DNA from: Gautieria morchelliformis
Taxonomy: Eukaryota > Basidiomycota > Agaricomycetes > Gomphales > Gomphaceae
NCBI GenBank assembly: GCA_015179125.1
Contig: WHVA01000133.1
Location: forward strand, 124,001-188,000
Direction: 5' to 3'
Length of the DNA stretch: 64,000 bases
Under the pieces are notes generated by a model that saw only the letters and a program-made list of their open reading frames with translations, had not been told where the DNA came from and made no database searches. Below are positions 46,210 through 56,572 of this stretch, piece after piece (the first letter of the stretch is position 1; each line of letters starts with the position of its first letter). Both the position numbers and the translations under genes were made by a program.

Positions 46210-47560
46210 CTTTTTCCGCACGATCGTGGGTCATAGCGCGTTTGAAAACACGGGACGACTGAAAATGAACAATGTATCCAACTGTTATATACTTAAATCA
46301 TGGAATGAAGTACCCACGAGAGAATTCCAGATCGAAAGCGGGTTTCACAGGAATGTCGTTTCCATTGTCTCTGGTGGCACGTGTGATATCAACTACACTC
46401 AAGATAGATGCAGCTGCCATAAATATACTCCCGGTCATGAATTGACCCGGCCATAACCTATACCAGTGTTTAACAAAGACGATACTCCAGGCAGTACTTC
46501 AGAAATTTACCTTCTGCCGTATCCGGAAGTTGCGACTGGGTCTTTCATGCCTGGATTAAGAAACCGTCAGGTCGGGACGTATCCACCATATGTGGCTTTG
46601 TCGTGGAACATCATCCTGTTAGCCTGGGTCAGTGTTTAATGACAGGCGCCGATCAACTATTGGTTCACCAAGTATTTCCAACCACAAACGTCCCCGCAGG
46701 TATGAAGTAGGCTTCATAGAAATCGTCGGCCTTTGTGACTCGATGTGGGATTCCAAGGGGCCCGACAGGATGTCACCGTGACGTCTTCTTGCAAAGGCCG
46801 TAGGTTCTCGCGGTCTTCATATCCCGGATATCTAAACCTACCACTTCATGCAGCTCGGCTTGAGCTTTTCGTTGAGCGTTGGAGAAGAAAACCATTAAGC
46901 ATGTAAAACCATTGCGAGAAAGAAATATGAACTGACACCGCCGTCTGCACCACGTTCAGTACTAATTCTCATTGAAGGAGAAGGCTACACAGCACGTACC
47001 GTGTTCTGCGCGGCGCCTCGAATGAGTTCTTCTAGCCCAGGAAGGGGGCTCCCTCCGGCCGCTAACTCTTCCAATAGCCTGAGCTATGAGGTGAAAGAGG
47101 GCGCTGCCGTACCAGATTTCTAGACCCAGTTCCTGTATAACACAAAATCGAGTAGCGAAGATATGTATTTGAGAGCTTGCTTTACGGCTTGGAAGGGCAA
47201 GTTATTCATCTCTGCAACGGGCATCAAGTTTCGCCATCCATTGAAAGCCTGCTCCAGAGACCCACTCCGGGACATATTTCACTTACGCTACGTAAGATAA
47301 TTATAAGGGTTAAGCGATCTGACGTACATATAGGGACCGTGTCCACGAGGAATGTGCCAGGCGGAGAGAGTGGAGTCAGGATTTTCTTTAGGAGGCACCT
47401 TGATTCCATACACAATCTGGAAATTAGGTGCATGCCTCCATGGTGATCGCCCCTGCCGTGTGCGCACATGTCCAACAAATTGGTCAGGAGTCTCGTAGAG
47501 TCGACGGAGTAATGTCAACTGGTTATTCTCGGACTGGCACCGGCCTGAGTTACAGTCCGT
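46210..47560 (-). pseudogene. Decayed tandem copy of the P450 gene
   Basis: Read on the minus strand, it follows the 43787-45891 gene exon by exon: TLLRRLYETPDQFVGHVR, IVYGIKVPPKENPDS, the segment GHGP at the exon 6 end, PGVGLWSRL, the FIPAGT.VVGNTW region and the haem-loop DNA ttctgccgtatccgg. It has frame shifts and lacks the first exons (47560 onward does not match). It is a direct tandem duplicate that has died. Confidence 0.8.
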
Positions 47561-48008
47561 TGACACTAGGCAAGGTCACCCGCCCAGACTGGCCATCGTC
47601 TCATTATTACAGTGCACTGAAGAAACTCCTCATCGATCATCGAGAGACCAAGATGTCGTTTTCCATAAATGTGTCCTGAGAATAGCATACCGTGGAATAA
47701 CCAGTCCAGGCTTGTAACATGGCATTATCTGGTATGATAGTGTGAATATACGCCGTTATATCGATCCCCTTGCTCTGTTGCAACTGGTAAAAGACGCTGG
47801 CAATCAGGTAATCAGGCTCTTATGTAAGGCGCAACCGTGTCTCAACTTTAGCCGCGGCAATAAATTTGATGCCTTGTACACCCCCGTTCGAGTTTGGAGT
47901 ATCTAAAAGGTCAAGCACTTGACGTATTCGCGTCCTCGACTACCTAGCTATTGTATGCCTTTTAGGAGGGTCTGTGGAACGTAAAATGTGGAGGCTCAGT
48001 ATAATCTC
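47561..48008. other. No recognisable feature
   Basis: Between the P450 pseudogene and a tandem repeat. The expected N-terminal P450 exons are not found here. Confidence 0.4.
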
Positions 48009-48278
48009 GGGAACTGCCTGCCGCCCACCTGTTTCATGCATCTGTCACACCTCATCGTTTCTGCCTTTTCAAAACCCCGCCGACAGCTTGGCTCAACGTC
48101 GTCTGGGTCCGGTATTTTCCTTGTTTCTCAGGCTTCTAACACTCTAGGGAACTGCCTGTCGCACACCTGTTTCATGCATCTGTCACACCTCATCGTTTCT
48201 GCCTTTTCAAAACCCCACCGACAGCTTTTCTCAACGCCGTCTGGGTCCCGGTATTTTCCTTGTTTTTCAGGGTTCTAG
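48009..48278 (+). repeat. Two-copy tandem repeat, 138-bp unit
   Basis: Units 48009-48146 and 48147-48278 begin gggaactgcctg(c/t)cgc and contain ctgtttcatgcatctgtcacacctcatcgtttctgcc. They differ at a handful of positions. They lie just upstream of a coding region and could be a duplicated promoter piece. Confidence 0.88.
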
Positions 48279-48520
48279 TTAGCTTTGACAGAGACCTATA
48301 AAACCTTCGTGATGAACCTCCAAGATATGATCAGAGGCAATCACCTGCGGGGCCCTTATGGATGTTCCACCCATACTCCCACTTGCAAAAGACAGCCTCG
48401 TGAATGTTTCCGGGAATGTTGCTATCATTGATTGTGGCCGAAGATGGAAAAAACTGACTGTTCACATATCGCCAACGTCCCCTGGTCCGATTGTAAGTTC
48501 TGTGTTATTGAGCCCAAGGC

Positions 48521-49273
48521 ATGCCAGAGTTAACTGTTCTATTCAAGACTATGATACTGCATTTCTCTCCTACAGATTTTGACGGCACTGCCATGCCTGG
48601 ATGGCTTGCAGACTCTGACCAGTCCAGTGACACAGATTCGGACACCCAGCCTTCTTCTCCTTCACTTGAGCATGCATCCCCAACCTTCCAATCTGGCAAA
48701 CCTTCCAATATCAAGACGTCCACGGCATTAGTCACGGCCTCAAACCCATATGTACCCTCTCAAGCAAACCTCAGGGTGACCCAACGTCTAGATACCCTCC
48801 AACCTGGCAAACCTTCCAATATCAAGATGTCCACGGCATTAGTCACGGCCTCAAATCCATACGTACCCTCTCAAACAAACTTCAGGGTGACCCAACATCT
48901 AGATATGGTATGGTTTTCATATACATTGCAATGGCGGGTGGCTCATATAAATTACTTGAAGTCTTCCATGGCAATCAGAAGCACAGAGCCTGTGACAATG
49001 ACAGGGTCTGCGATGCAGCGCAGTAGCCGATTGCAGTCCATTGTCACCCCGGTAACCAAGAACGCGACACAATTAGTAGGTATGAAACCTGGCAGTCAGA
49101 ACCACGAGGTCAGCAAACACAAACGTGAGGGCAAACAGGAAACACCGAGCACTTCACGCAAACGTCGCAAGGTGTGGGAAATTTCCAAAGAGGAATGGGA
49201 TGTGTACTTCCGTCCCACTGGTTGGATCAGGCCAGGTGATCGTCGTTATTGCAAAAGACCCGACCTTGCATGA
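48521..49273 (+). CDS. Hypothetical protein with an internal 35-residue duplication
   Basis: ATG at 48521 opens 250 codons to a stop at 49273. After an acidic Ser-rich stretch (LADSDQSSDTDSDTQPSSPS) come two near-identical units of about 35 residues, each with GKPSNIK.STALVTASNPYV and PSQ.N.RVTQ.LD. The C-terminal third is basic, with a nuclear-localisation-like SRKRRKVWEISKEEWD. A 51-nt segment with GT..AG ends (about 48906-48958) lies in frame, so it may be an intron. An alternative first exon (MDVPPILPLAKDSLVN, 48358) with a GTAAGT donor does not join in frame. I do not recognise the family. Confidence 0.5.
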   Translation: MPELTVLFKTMILHFSPTDFDGTAMPGWLADSDQSSDTDSDTQPSSPSLEHASPTFQSGKPSNIKTSTALVTASNPYVPSQANLRVTQRLDTLQPGKPSNIKMSTALVTASNPYVPSQTNFRVTQHLDMVWFSYTLQWRVAHINYLKSSMAIRSTEPVTMTGSAMQRSSRLQSIVTPVTKNATQLVGMKPGSQNHEVSKHKREGKQETPSTSRKRRKVWEISKEEWDVYFRPTGWIRPGDRRYCKRPDLA

Positions 49274-49443
49274 CATTATGAAACATCAGAAATATATATT
49301 GCTTGTTGTTATATAATATTGCTTGTTGTTTCTCATATGGACCATCAGAGTCAAATGTGATCACGTGGCCGGTCGTTTCTACATACCGAACCATCCTCTT
49401 CCATCCACCCAAGAGTCAGTCTTTGTGCAGATCCCCACTCATC

Positions 49444-50328
49444 ATGCCAGGACCTCGGAGGAAAAAACTACCAGCAAGTAGGTGTTTGCCAATGGTATAA
49501 GTGACATGCACCGTGTTCATTTGGATTCTAGATTTCGAGGTCCACGCAAATGACAACAAACGGATTCGATGTCAGACATGTCAGGTATATGATGCCCGAC
49601 CAGAGGACATGCATTGGATATGCCGCGCTGCTTCATCCACTCATAATAACAGCCACACACATGTAGAGAACACACAGCGGCTCACACATCGGCGAGAGAT
49701 GGCCGCGATGATGTATTCCAACATGATCGAAGCGCAAGTTGCTCACCCTGGGAATGTCATTGGTGACCCACGTCCTCATATGCATTTGAATGATGACATG
49801 GGATTTCATGATGATAGAGAGGCTGAACGTGATATCGCTGTTGCTGGGATGCGACATATGGTGACTCAAGAAGACGAGGATCGGCTTATTGAAGAGGAGC
49901 TAGAAGACTATGACGCTTATGCCGCAGAGCTATCCAATGACCTGGATGACAAGTCATCCCCAGATGATGAGGATGTGACTGTCCCGGGTGCCATATTGGA
50001 CCAGCAGGCATTCGGTGCGTCAGAGTACGACACATCTGCTCTCCTCTCATGATGATTTCTTTAGATCTCGAAAGTGTCCCGTTGGTGGAACTCCAATCAC
50101 ACCTATCAGGCATATCTCAGGCAGGGGATTGGGCACCATATCCAAACAAAACTGTGCGTACCTATGTAATGTCAACCATACGAGCAGTTTTGACATGACT
50201 CACAAACCAGATGTGTCTCATTGATCTACTTGATAACCTCCCTCGGCTTCGCTTGTCTCGGCGTCACATGGAAATGTTTTTATGGGTGATGAAGGAGTGT
50301 GGAGCCATCGATGTCCCCTCGCAGTATG
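49444..50328 (+). CDS. Plavaka/CACTA-like transposon protein, N-terminal part, cut by a gypsy insertion
   Basis: Four exons in one frame: 49444-49477 (MPGPRRKKLPA), 49532-50014, 50065-50153 and 50211-50328. They carry a CxxC start (NKRIRCQTCQVYDARPEDMH), THRREMAAMMYSNMIEAQ, a long acidic stretch (EDEDRLIEEELEDYDAYAAE), AGDWAPYPNKT and then LLDNLPRLRLSRRHMEMFLW, VMKECGAIDVPS. The last block matches, from memory, a segment near the start of large agaricomycete proteins linked to Plavaka-type CACTA transposons. The frame stops being host-like at 50329, where the LTR of GypA copy 1 begins. The rest of the gene is absent from the other side of that element. Confidence 0.55.
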
Positions 50329-50808
50329 TGTAAGCGCAACCCTGGCTAGTCGTGGAGATCACACTACCACACAACTGACAAGGGGAAATCCAAAGTATGT
50401 ATAAATGAACAGAGCATACAAGAGAGGGGGTTCTCACCTGACAAGGGGAAATCCAAAGAGAAAAGTCTAAGGACCCCCAATGTCAGCGAGCCCGTATTAT
50501 ACTACGCTGCACAGCCAGGGACAACGCTTGGCACCCGCCATCAACCCTGCATCCCCCTGACCCTTGATCGACCCTTGATGCCACCTATTATGCGAGTCGC
50601 TTGATTTCCGACACTGTTCCGGGGCGGAAGTCGGAAATTGGAGTGGAACTGGCAAGGCGAACGGAACTGGTGGAAGTTCTCCCAGAAGCGGAATTGTTCC
50701 CGAAAGCGGATGCGGAGATGGAATCGGAACCGGAAGCGGAGTCGGAAATGGAGTCGGAACTGGGTGTGGTGTCGGAACTGGAAATGGAAAACAGGGTGTC
50801 CCCTGACA
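50329..50808 (-). repeat. GypA copy 1 3' LTR (LTR1, 480 bp)
   Basis: Plus-strand ends tgtaagcgcaac / gtgtcccctgaca. U3 spans about 50808-50469 and R starts near 50468 on the minus strand, judged by the self-priming decamer. The U3 is full of GGAA/TTCC words spaced by about six bases. Confidence 0.93.
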
Positions 50809-53800
50809 TCACCCCCCCTCTAGCGTGCTGCGTCCTCGAAGCACGGGACACAAGGGATTGAAATGCCAGCGAGCGGATTCGGCGAGGGGCACCTGGATGT
50901 GTCCTGTAGAACTCCCGGAGTTTGTCAGGAGCGGAAACATCTTGCTCCGGGACCCACGAATTCTCCTCGTACCCATACCCTTCCCATTTCACGAGGAATT
51001 GGAGTCGTCCTCGCACAAACCGGCTGTCCAGGATCCGTTCTACCACGTAGTGCTCTTCCCCATCTACAATTTCTGGCGGAGGTGGCGGATGAGCCTTCCG
51101 ACGTGGAATTGGGTCCTCAAGCATAGGGAGTAACTTCACCACGTTGAAGACGGGGTGGAGGCGGGACATGGACATCGGAAGTCGGAGGCGGTATGCATTC
51201 CGTCCAACCCTCCGCGTCACTGTGAAGGGCCCAAGGTAGCGGTGGGCAAGCTTCTGCGAAGGGCGTGTGGTGCGGATGTCACTCGCATCTAGGTACACCT
51301 TGTCTCCAACTTGGTACTCTGGGGCAGGAACCCGGCGTCGGTTGTAGTACCTTGCCATGTCATCCTTGGCCTTCGCAAGGGCCGACTTGGCTTCCGAAAG
51401 GGTGGAGTCCATGCGGTCTCGGAACTCATTGACCGTCTCGAGTCGGGAGTCAGCCTGGCGTGGTTCGAAGCCCATCCGCGGGTGTCGTCCGGAGTCAAGC
51501 ATGAAGGGAGTCTGTTGCGTGGCGGAATGGACATGGTTGTTGTATTGGAATTCCGCCAGCGGAAGTAACTCATCCCAGTCATCCTGCCTCTCATTAACAA
51601 AGAGGCGGAGATATTGCTCCAACTCCTGATTGACCCGTTCCGTCTGTCCGTCACCCTGCGGATGGCACGCTGTGGTGGTAGCCAGCTTTATGCCGAGCAG
51701 GCGGTAGAGCTCCCGAGTCAGTTCCGCGACAAACTGCGGACCTCGGTCAGAAACGACTTGCTTCGGGAGCCCATGCAACTTCCAGACATGTGCAAGGAAC
51801 AGGCGGGCCGCTCCGAGGGCTGTGATCGTCGTGTGCGTCGGAATGAAGTGGGACACCTTGCTCACCGAATCCACGACGTTCATGATCGCGTCGTAGCCAT
51901 GAGACTCTGGGAGTTCAACGATGAAGTCGACACTGATGGTGTCCCAGCGGGATTCGGGAATCGGGAGCGGAACAAGTTCTCCGACGGGCGGACGTCGTTG
52001 CGCTTTGGTTCGGAGACAAAGGTCACACGTCTTCACGTACTGTCCGATGTAGCGGGACATCTGAGGCCACCAGTAATTTCGAGCCACTAACTCCAGCGTC
52101 TTCCACCTGCCAGCATGCCCAGCGACCCGTGTGTCATGGTGCTGGGACACGATGCGACGGCGGAGGTCCGCCCCACCCGGAACATAGACCTTGCCTCTGA
52201 AGTGGAGCAGTCCATCACGTTCCGACCATTCCGCTGCCCGTACAGACCGTGAGTGCCCCTTCCGGAGTTCCTCCACTGCCTTCACCACCGACTCCTCCTT
52301 CTCTCCATTCCGGTACTGCCTCCGGATATCCCGGAGCATTTCCGCTTCCGCCCCAACTGCAGTTACTCCTTCTAGGGCACGGATTGCAAAGAGACTTGGG
52401 CGGAGCAGTGTCATATCCGCGTTGTCTCCACTTCCGCTTCCGTGATCCGCGCAGCGGGATAGGGCATCGGGCTTGCCCATGGTGCGGCCGGGGCGGTGGT
52501 GGAGCATGAAGTCAAACCGGGACAGGTGTAGGGACCACCGTGCTTGTCGTCGGTTCAGCTTCTTAGCCGTGCGGAAATACTCGAGGTTCTTGTGGTCTGT
52601 CCAGATCTCAAAAGGGCATAGAGCACCCTCGAGGAAGTGTCGCCACTCCTCCAGCGCTCGGATGATTGCCAGCATCTCCTTGTCATGGATCTCATAGTTC
52701 CGCTCGACCGGACTAAGGCTCTTAGAGAAGAAGGCAATCGGATGCCACCCCCCACCATCTTCCGATGACTGCTGTGACAAGACCGCTCCGGTAGCTGCGT
52801 CGGAAGAATCCGCCTCGACTCGATAAGGGCGAGAGTCGTCGGGAAAGATCAGGACCGGGGCGGAAGTGATCAGCTCCTTGAGTTTGTCAAAGGAAGTCTG
52901 TTCCGGCTCTCCCCACCGCCATCCAACCTCCTTCTTGGTGAGGTCGAAGAGGGCACGGGCGTGGCAGGAGAAGTCCTTGATGAACCGCCGGTAGAAATTG
53001 ACAAACCCAATGAAGGACTGGACCTCCTTCTTGTTTCGCGGCACGGGCCAATCCGATACACCGGAAACTTTGACTGGGTCCATTTCCACCTTTCCTTCCG
53101 ACACAATCACCCCAAGATACTCTATCCGCGTCCGCTCAAATTCGCACTTTTCCGGCTTGAGACACAGGTTGTACTCCCGGAGCCGTTCCAGCACTCTCCG
53201 CACGATTTCCCGATGTTCGGACATTGTTTTCGTGAAAATGAGGATGTCATCGAGGTAGACGCAGACAACCCCTTCTGCTATCATGTCACGGAAAATGTCA
53301 TTCATCATCGTCTGGAATGTGGCGGGACTGTTGGTGAGGCCAAAGAACATGACCTGTGGCTCAAAGAGTCCTCGATTGGTGCAGAATGCGGCCTTCCACT
53401 CGTCTCCCTCCCGGATCCGGACATTGTTGAAGCCCCAGCGGACATCCAGCTTAGTGAAGTACCTCGCCCCGCGGAGTTGTGTGATCAGTTCGGAAATGAG
53501 TGGAATGGGGTACCGGTTCTTGATCGTGATCGCATTCAAGGCCCGGTAGTCCTGCACAAGTCTGAGCGAGCCATCCTTCTTCTTGATGAAGAACACCGGA
53601 GATGCCATGGGTGACTTGGAGGGGCGGATCCTCCCTGTACGGAGGTTTTCCGCAAGGAACGCATCGAGCTCTACCTGCTCCTTGGGTGACAGCGGGTAGA
53701 CCTTGCAGTTGGTGGGCTTTGACCCAGGCTCCAACTCGATGGCGTGGTCCCACAGCTTCCGTGGAGGCAGGGTATCAAACGACTCCTTGGAAAAGACGTC

Positions 53801-54457
53801 CTCGAACTCTCGCAGGTACTCCGGAATTTCCGCCTCTACTCTATCATGCCTCTTGGAGGCTTCAGCAAGGCGTTGCGAAATATTTCCGGTGGCGCGGATG
53901 TGTTCCGCTTCCGGTGGAAGGCTTACGTACAGCAAGCGCTCCCCTTCCGCCAGAGTGTCTTCCGGGCCGAGTCGGATGACGTTGGAGTCGGAATCGGAAT
54001 CGGAATCGGAATTGGAAGTGGGATCCGGTTCAAATTCCGCTTCCGAGTCTTCTTCTGCAAGCAGTGGATGGGGGCCAGAACGACATGTCTGTATGAGCCG
54101 TTCGGTCTTCCGCTGCTCCTGGCGCTCCTTCCGCAGTTCCGACCTGCACATGTGACACTTGGCTGGACATCGACTCATCAGTACCTTCCGAGTCTGCCAA
54201 TTGATCTCCGGGTTGTGCTCCTGAAGCCAGGTAAACCCGAGGATGATGTCCTGCTTCCCCAGGCTGGTGACTGCAAAGGAAGTGCGTTCTGAGTGTCCAT
54301 CGTAGCGGAGAATTGTGTCTACTATCTCCGTGATGGACCCTGCCTCATTGGGCTTCCATCCACATTGAACACCGGGATTGCACGTTGCAACTTCCGCGTG
54401 GTCAGTCGGTTCCGTTCCACATAGTCCCAGTCCATAAACTGACCAGTGGCCCCGCAA
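50588..54457 (-). CDS. pol: GypA copy 1 Pol polyprotein (5' part frameshifted)
   Basis: An open frame of 1289 codons. From the N-terminus: the C-terminal half of the protease (IILGFTWLQEHNPEINW), reverse transcriptase (FFIKKKDGSLRLVQDYRALN; active site VCVYLDDILIF), RNase H ([11 protein letters not shown]), the HHCC zinc finger of integrase (H..H..CDLCLRTK), the DDE core (ISVDFIVELP; VSDRGPQFVAEL; QGDGQTERVNQELE) and a chromodomain (HYVVERILDSRFVRGRLQFL, VKWEGYGYEENSWVP). The protease active-site half (DCGATGQFM) lies in another frame (54513-54322) because one C of a CCCC run is missing relative to copy 2. The frame runs on through the polypurine tract and ends 73 codons inside U3. Confidence 0.93.
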   Translation of the reverse strand: MRGHWSVYGLGLCGTEPTDHAEVATCNPGVQCGWKPNEAGSITEIVDTILRYDGHSERTSFAVTSLGKQDIILGFTWLQEHNPEINWQTRKVLMSRCPAKCHMCRSELRKERQEQRKTERLIQTCRSGPHPLLAEEDSEAEFEPDPTSNSDSDSDSDSNVIRLGPEDTLAEGERLLYVSLPPEAEHIRATGNISQRLAEASKRHDRVEAEIPEYLREFEDVFSKESFDTLPPRKLWDHAIELEPGSKPTNCKVYPLSPKEQVELDAFLAENLRTGRIRPSKSPMASPVFFIKKKDGSLRLVQDYRALNAITIKNRYPIPLISELITQLRGARYFTKLDVRWGFNNVRIREGDEWKAAFCTNRGLFEPQVMFFGLTNSPATFQTMMNDIFRDMIAEGVVCVYLDDILIFTKTMSEHREIVRRVLERLREYNLCLKPEKCEFERTRIEYLGVIVSEGKVEMDPVKVSGVSDWPVPRNKKEVQSFIGFVNFYRRFIKDFSCHARALFDLTKKEVGWRWGEPEQTSFDKLKELITSAPVLIFPDDSRPYRVEADSSDAATGAVLSQQSSEDGGGWHPIAFFSKSLSPVERNYEIHDKEMLAIIRALEEWRHFLEGALCPFEIWTDHKNLEYFRTAKKLNRRQARWSLHLSRFDFMLHHRPGRTMGKPDALSRCADHGSGSGDNADMTLLRPSLFAIRALEGVTAVGAEAEMLRDIRRQYRNGEKEESVVKAVEELRKGHSRSVRAAEWSERDGLLHFRGKVYVPGGADLRRRIVSQHHDTRVAGHAGRWKTLELVARNYWWPQMSRYIGQYVKTCDLCLRTKAQRRPPVGELVPLPIPESRWDTISVDFIVELPESHGYDAIMNVVDSVSKVSHFIPTHTTITALGAARLFLAHVWKLHGLPKQVVSDRGPQFVAELTRELYRLLGIKLATTTACHPQGDGQTERVNQELEQYLRLFVNERQDDWDELLPLAEFQYNNHVHSATQQTPFMLDSGRHPRMGFEPRQADSRLETVNEFRDRMDSTLSEAKSALAKAKDDMARYYNRRRVPAPEYQVGDKVYLDASDIRTTRPSQKLAHRYLGPFTVTRRVGRNAYRLRLPMSMSRLHPVFNVVKLLPMLEDPIPRRKAHPPPPPEIVDGEEHYVVERILDSRFVRGRLQFLVKWEGYGYEENSWVPEQDVSAPDKLREFYRTHPGAPRRIRSLAFQSLVSRASRTQHARGGVMSGDTLFSISSSDTTPSSDSISDSASGSDSISASAFGNNSASGRTSTSSVRLASSTPISDFRPGTVSEIKRLA
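50809..50822 (-). other. GypA polypurine tract
   Basis: On the minus strand GAGGGGGGGTGA directly before TGTCAGG of the 3' LTR. Same layout as in GypB. Confidence 0.7.
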
Positions 54458-54730
54458 TCGACAAGGGCGGGTCCGGATTTGACTTCCGCCGTATCTGTCG
54501 TCTGGATCTCCACCTTAATGACTAGTGACTTGGGGCCAGGGGTGGCAGCAACAACATAGCGCTTCGGAAGGCGTCTCTCCCAAGGGCGGATGCGGGATGG
54601 ATGGGGTGTCAGATTTGGTTTTTGTGTGACTTTATCCGGTGGGTCTGTACGAAGTGAGGGGAGTGGGGGCTTTTCATTCTCTACTTCAAGACAGGCAACC
54701 GGTTATGTACAGGCAGCAGGGGCACACATC

Positions 54731-56022
54731 TCACCCGCTGCGTGTCACAAAATCCGACGCATCTTCCGCTTCCGGTAGACCATGTTCCGCATTTTCGGAA
54801 AGCTCTTCCGCAGTGGGCACTCCGTTTATGTCTGCAAGCGCGAGGAACTCTGGAAGGATCTCGAGTTTCTCCTCTGTGGTCATAAGCCGGATATCAAAGG
54901 CTTGGGGGCACTCGCGAGCGTAGTGGCCTGGTTGTCGGCAGCGGAAGCAGGTGATAGTTCCGTGGCCTTTTCCGCGCATGCGGTCAACATCCATCGGGGC
55001 AGGGCCACTCTTCGAGGGAGGAGGGCTATGGTTCCTAATAGGAGCAGGCGGAGCAAGCATCGGAAATAATTTCCGTGTGGGAATGAATGCGCTTCCGGGT
55101 TTTGGCACAGGTTGAGTAGGACGAGCGGAACTGCGTGTCGTGTTCCGACTCGTCTCCACGAAGGCCTCATTTGCCTCCCTGTTCCGAGAAACCTTCTGCG
55201 CAGCTTGGTACCACCCTTCCGGGTCATCAAAATCCGGAGCTCCATCCCCAAGCAGCGCAACTTGGTTCTGGAGCGTCGGATCAAGTCCTCGTCGGAATTT
55301 GATGACGATCGTCTTGTCGTCGTCATATTCCGCAAGGTCGATGAGCTCCTGGAAGCGATCGATGTAGTCATCGACCGGATCTTTGGCCTGGTACCAGCTC
55401 GTCCCCTCGAGCTTTGTAAGGGCTGTGAGCTGTTCGTTTTTCGGGCAGAACTGGTCGGAAAATGTTTTCTCGAACGCGTCCCAGTCCCGGAAGTAGTTCC
55501 CCTTGCCCTTTGCTTCATGTCGGATCACTTGTTTGCAAAACGGGCTGCACGGTCCGATTTGAAAAAGGACAACGTCCAGTGAATCCGAGCCTGGTCGTTC
55601 GGAAAGAGGTCTCCGACAATTGCGAAGTAGATGCTGCATGTGTTGAAGAATGCGCGTCCCTTCTCCCGATCTCCGTCAAAGTCCGCCGGAGTTGCAGGTT
55701 TGACCTTTGCTAACTTCGCGGACCTCCTCTTTTCCGCTAGTTCCGTTTTTCCGAAATCCGGATCATCCAGCATTTCATTTCCACCACCTTGTGGAATATC
55801 TAACTTAGCCAAAATCGCTTGTAAGGCTGTTTCAATCGCGTCGGTCTTCATCCGGTTCCGCGTCAATTCCTCCTCCATCTTCCGAAGACGATCGTCCGGA
55901 TCCATGTTGGAAGGAGAAATATGGGACGGGATTTCCGGGGTTGGGAGCTCGACGTAAGAAGAGGGGCTGTCGTACGCTGTATGTGCGGAAGAGGTTGCGA
56001 TCTCCGAGTCGCTGTCTCCCAT
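54731..56022 (-). pseudogene. gag: GypA copy 1 Gag with a one-base frameshift
   Basis: Start ATG at 56022-56020 (MGDSDSEIATSS). The N-terminal half contains MDPDDRLRKMEEELTRNRMK (coiled coil) and PATPADFDGDREKGRAFFNT. At FANK the frame hits TGA (55527-55525) because one G of AAGGTGATC is missing. The reading resumes in the next frame as VIRHEAKGKGNYFRDWDAFE, and the zinc knuckle CFRCRQPGHYAREC lies near the end (stop at 54731). Copy 2 has the undeleted sequence, so the break is specific to this copy. Confidence 0.9.
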
Positions 56023-56080
56023 TCCGAACGCACCTATGGCGAATGCAACGCGCAGTACGACCGCCGGTCCTCTAGGGGAG

Positions 56081-56090
56081 AGACTTTTCT
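56081..56090 (-). other. GypA copy 1 self-priming primer-binding site
   Basis: AGAAAAGTCT on the minus strand, two bases inside the 5' LTR boundary. It is the exact complement of AGACTTTTCT in the LTR (minus strand, 56232-56223). TATAATA (minus strand, 56265-56259) lies 33 bp upstream of that decamer. Confidence 0.7.
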
Positions 56091-56092
56091 GC

Positions 56093-56572
56093 TGTAAGGG
56101 CAACCCTGGCTAGTCGTGGAGATCACACTACCACACAACTGACAAGGGGAAATTCAAAGTATGTATAAATGAACAGAGCATACAAGAGAGGGGGTTCTCA
56201 CCTGACAAGGGGAAATCCAAAGAGAAAAGTCTAAGGACCCCCAATGTCAGCGAGCCCGTATTATACTACGCTGCGCAGCCAGGGACAACGCTTGGCACCC
56301 GCCATCAACCCTGCATCCCCCTGACCCTTGATCGACCCTTGATGCCACCTATTATGCGAGTCGCTTGATTTCCAACACTGTTCCGGGGCGGAAGTCGGAA
56401 ATTGGAGTGGAACTGGCAAGGCGAACGGAACTGGTGGAAGTTCTCCCAGAAGCGGAATTGTTCCCGAAAGCGGATGCGGAGATGGAATCGGAACCGGAAG
56501 CGGAGTCGGAAATGGAGTCGGAACTGGGTGTGGTGTCGGAACTGGAAATGGAAAACAGGGTGTCCCCTGACA
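56093..56572 (-). repeat. GypA copy 1 5' LTR (LTR1, 480 bp)
   Basis: Same ends as the 3' LTR. It carries the TATAATA promoter and the predicted RNA start. Confidence 0.93.

Larger units (their letters stand above)
50329..56572 (-). mobile_element. GypA copy 1: nearly intact Ty3/gypsy chromovirus
   Basis: A 6.24-kb element on the minus strand with two 480-bp LTRs, gag and pol. The LTRs differ at about four positions that I can see, so the insertion is young. Two one-base deletions (in gag at about 55525 and in protease at about 54350) are the only lesions noted. There is no target-site duplication: the left flank is a Plavaka-like exon and the right flank is the middle of an LTR3. Confidence 0.93.

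Noticed and set aside
48358..48492. First exon MDVPPILP.. for the 48.5-kb gene
   Set aside because: Its GTAAGT donor joins the next exon out of frame; kept only as an alternative.
52961..53614. Long open frame opposite GypA pol (217 codons)
   Set aside because: Antisense shadow of RT; codon bias of the real strand opens it, and no domain is recognisable.
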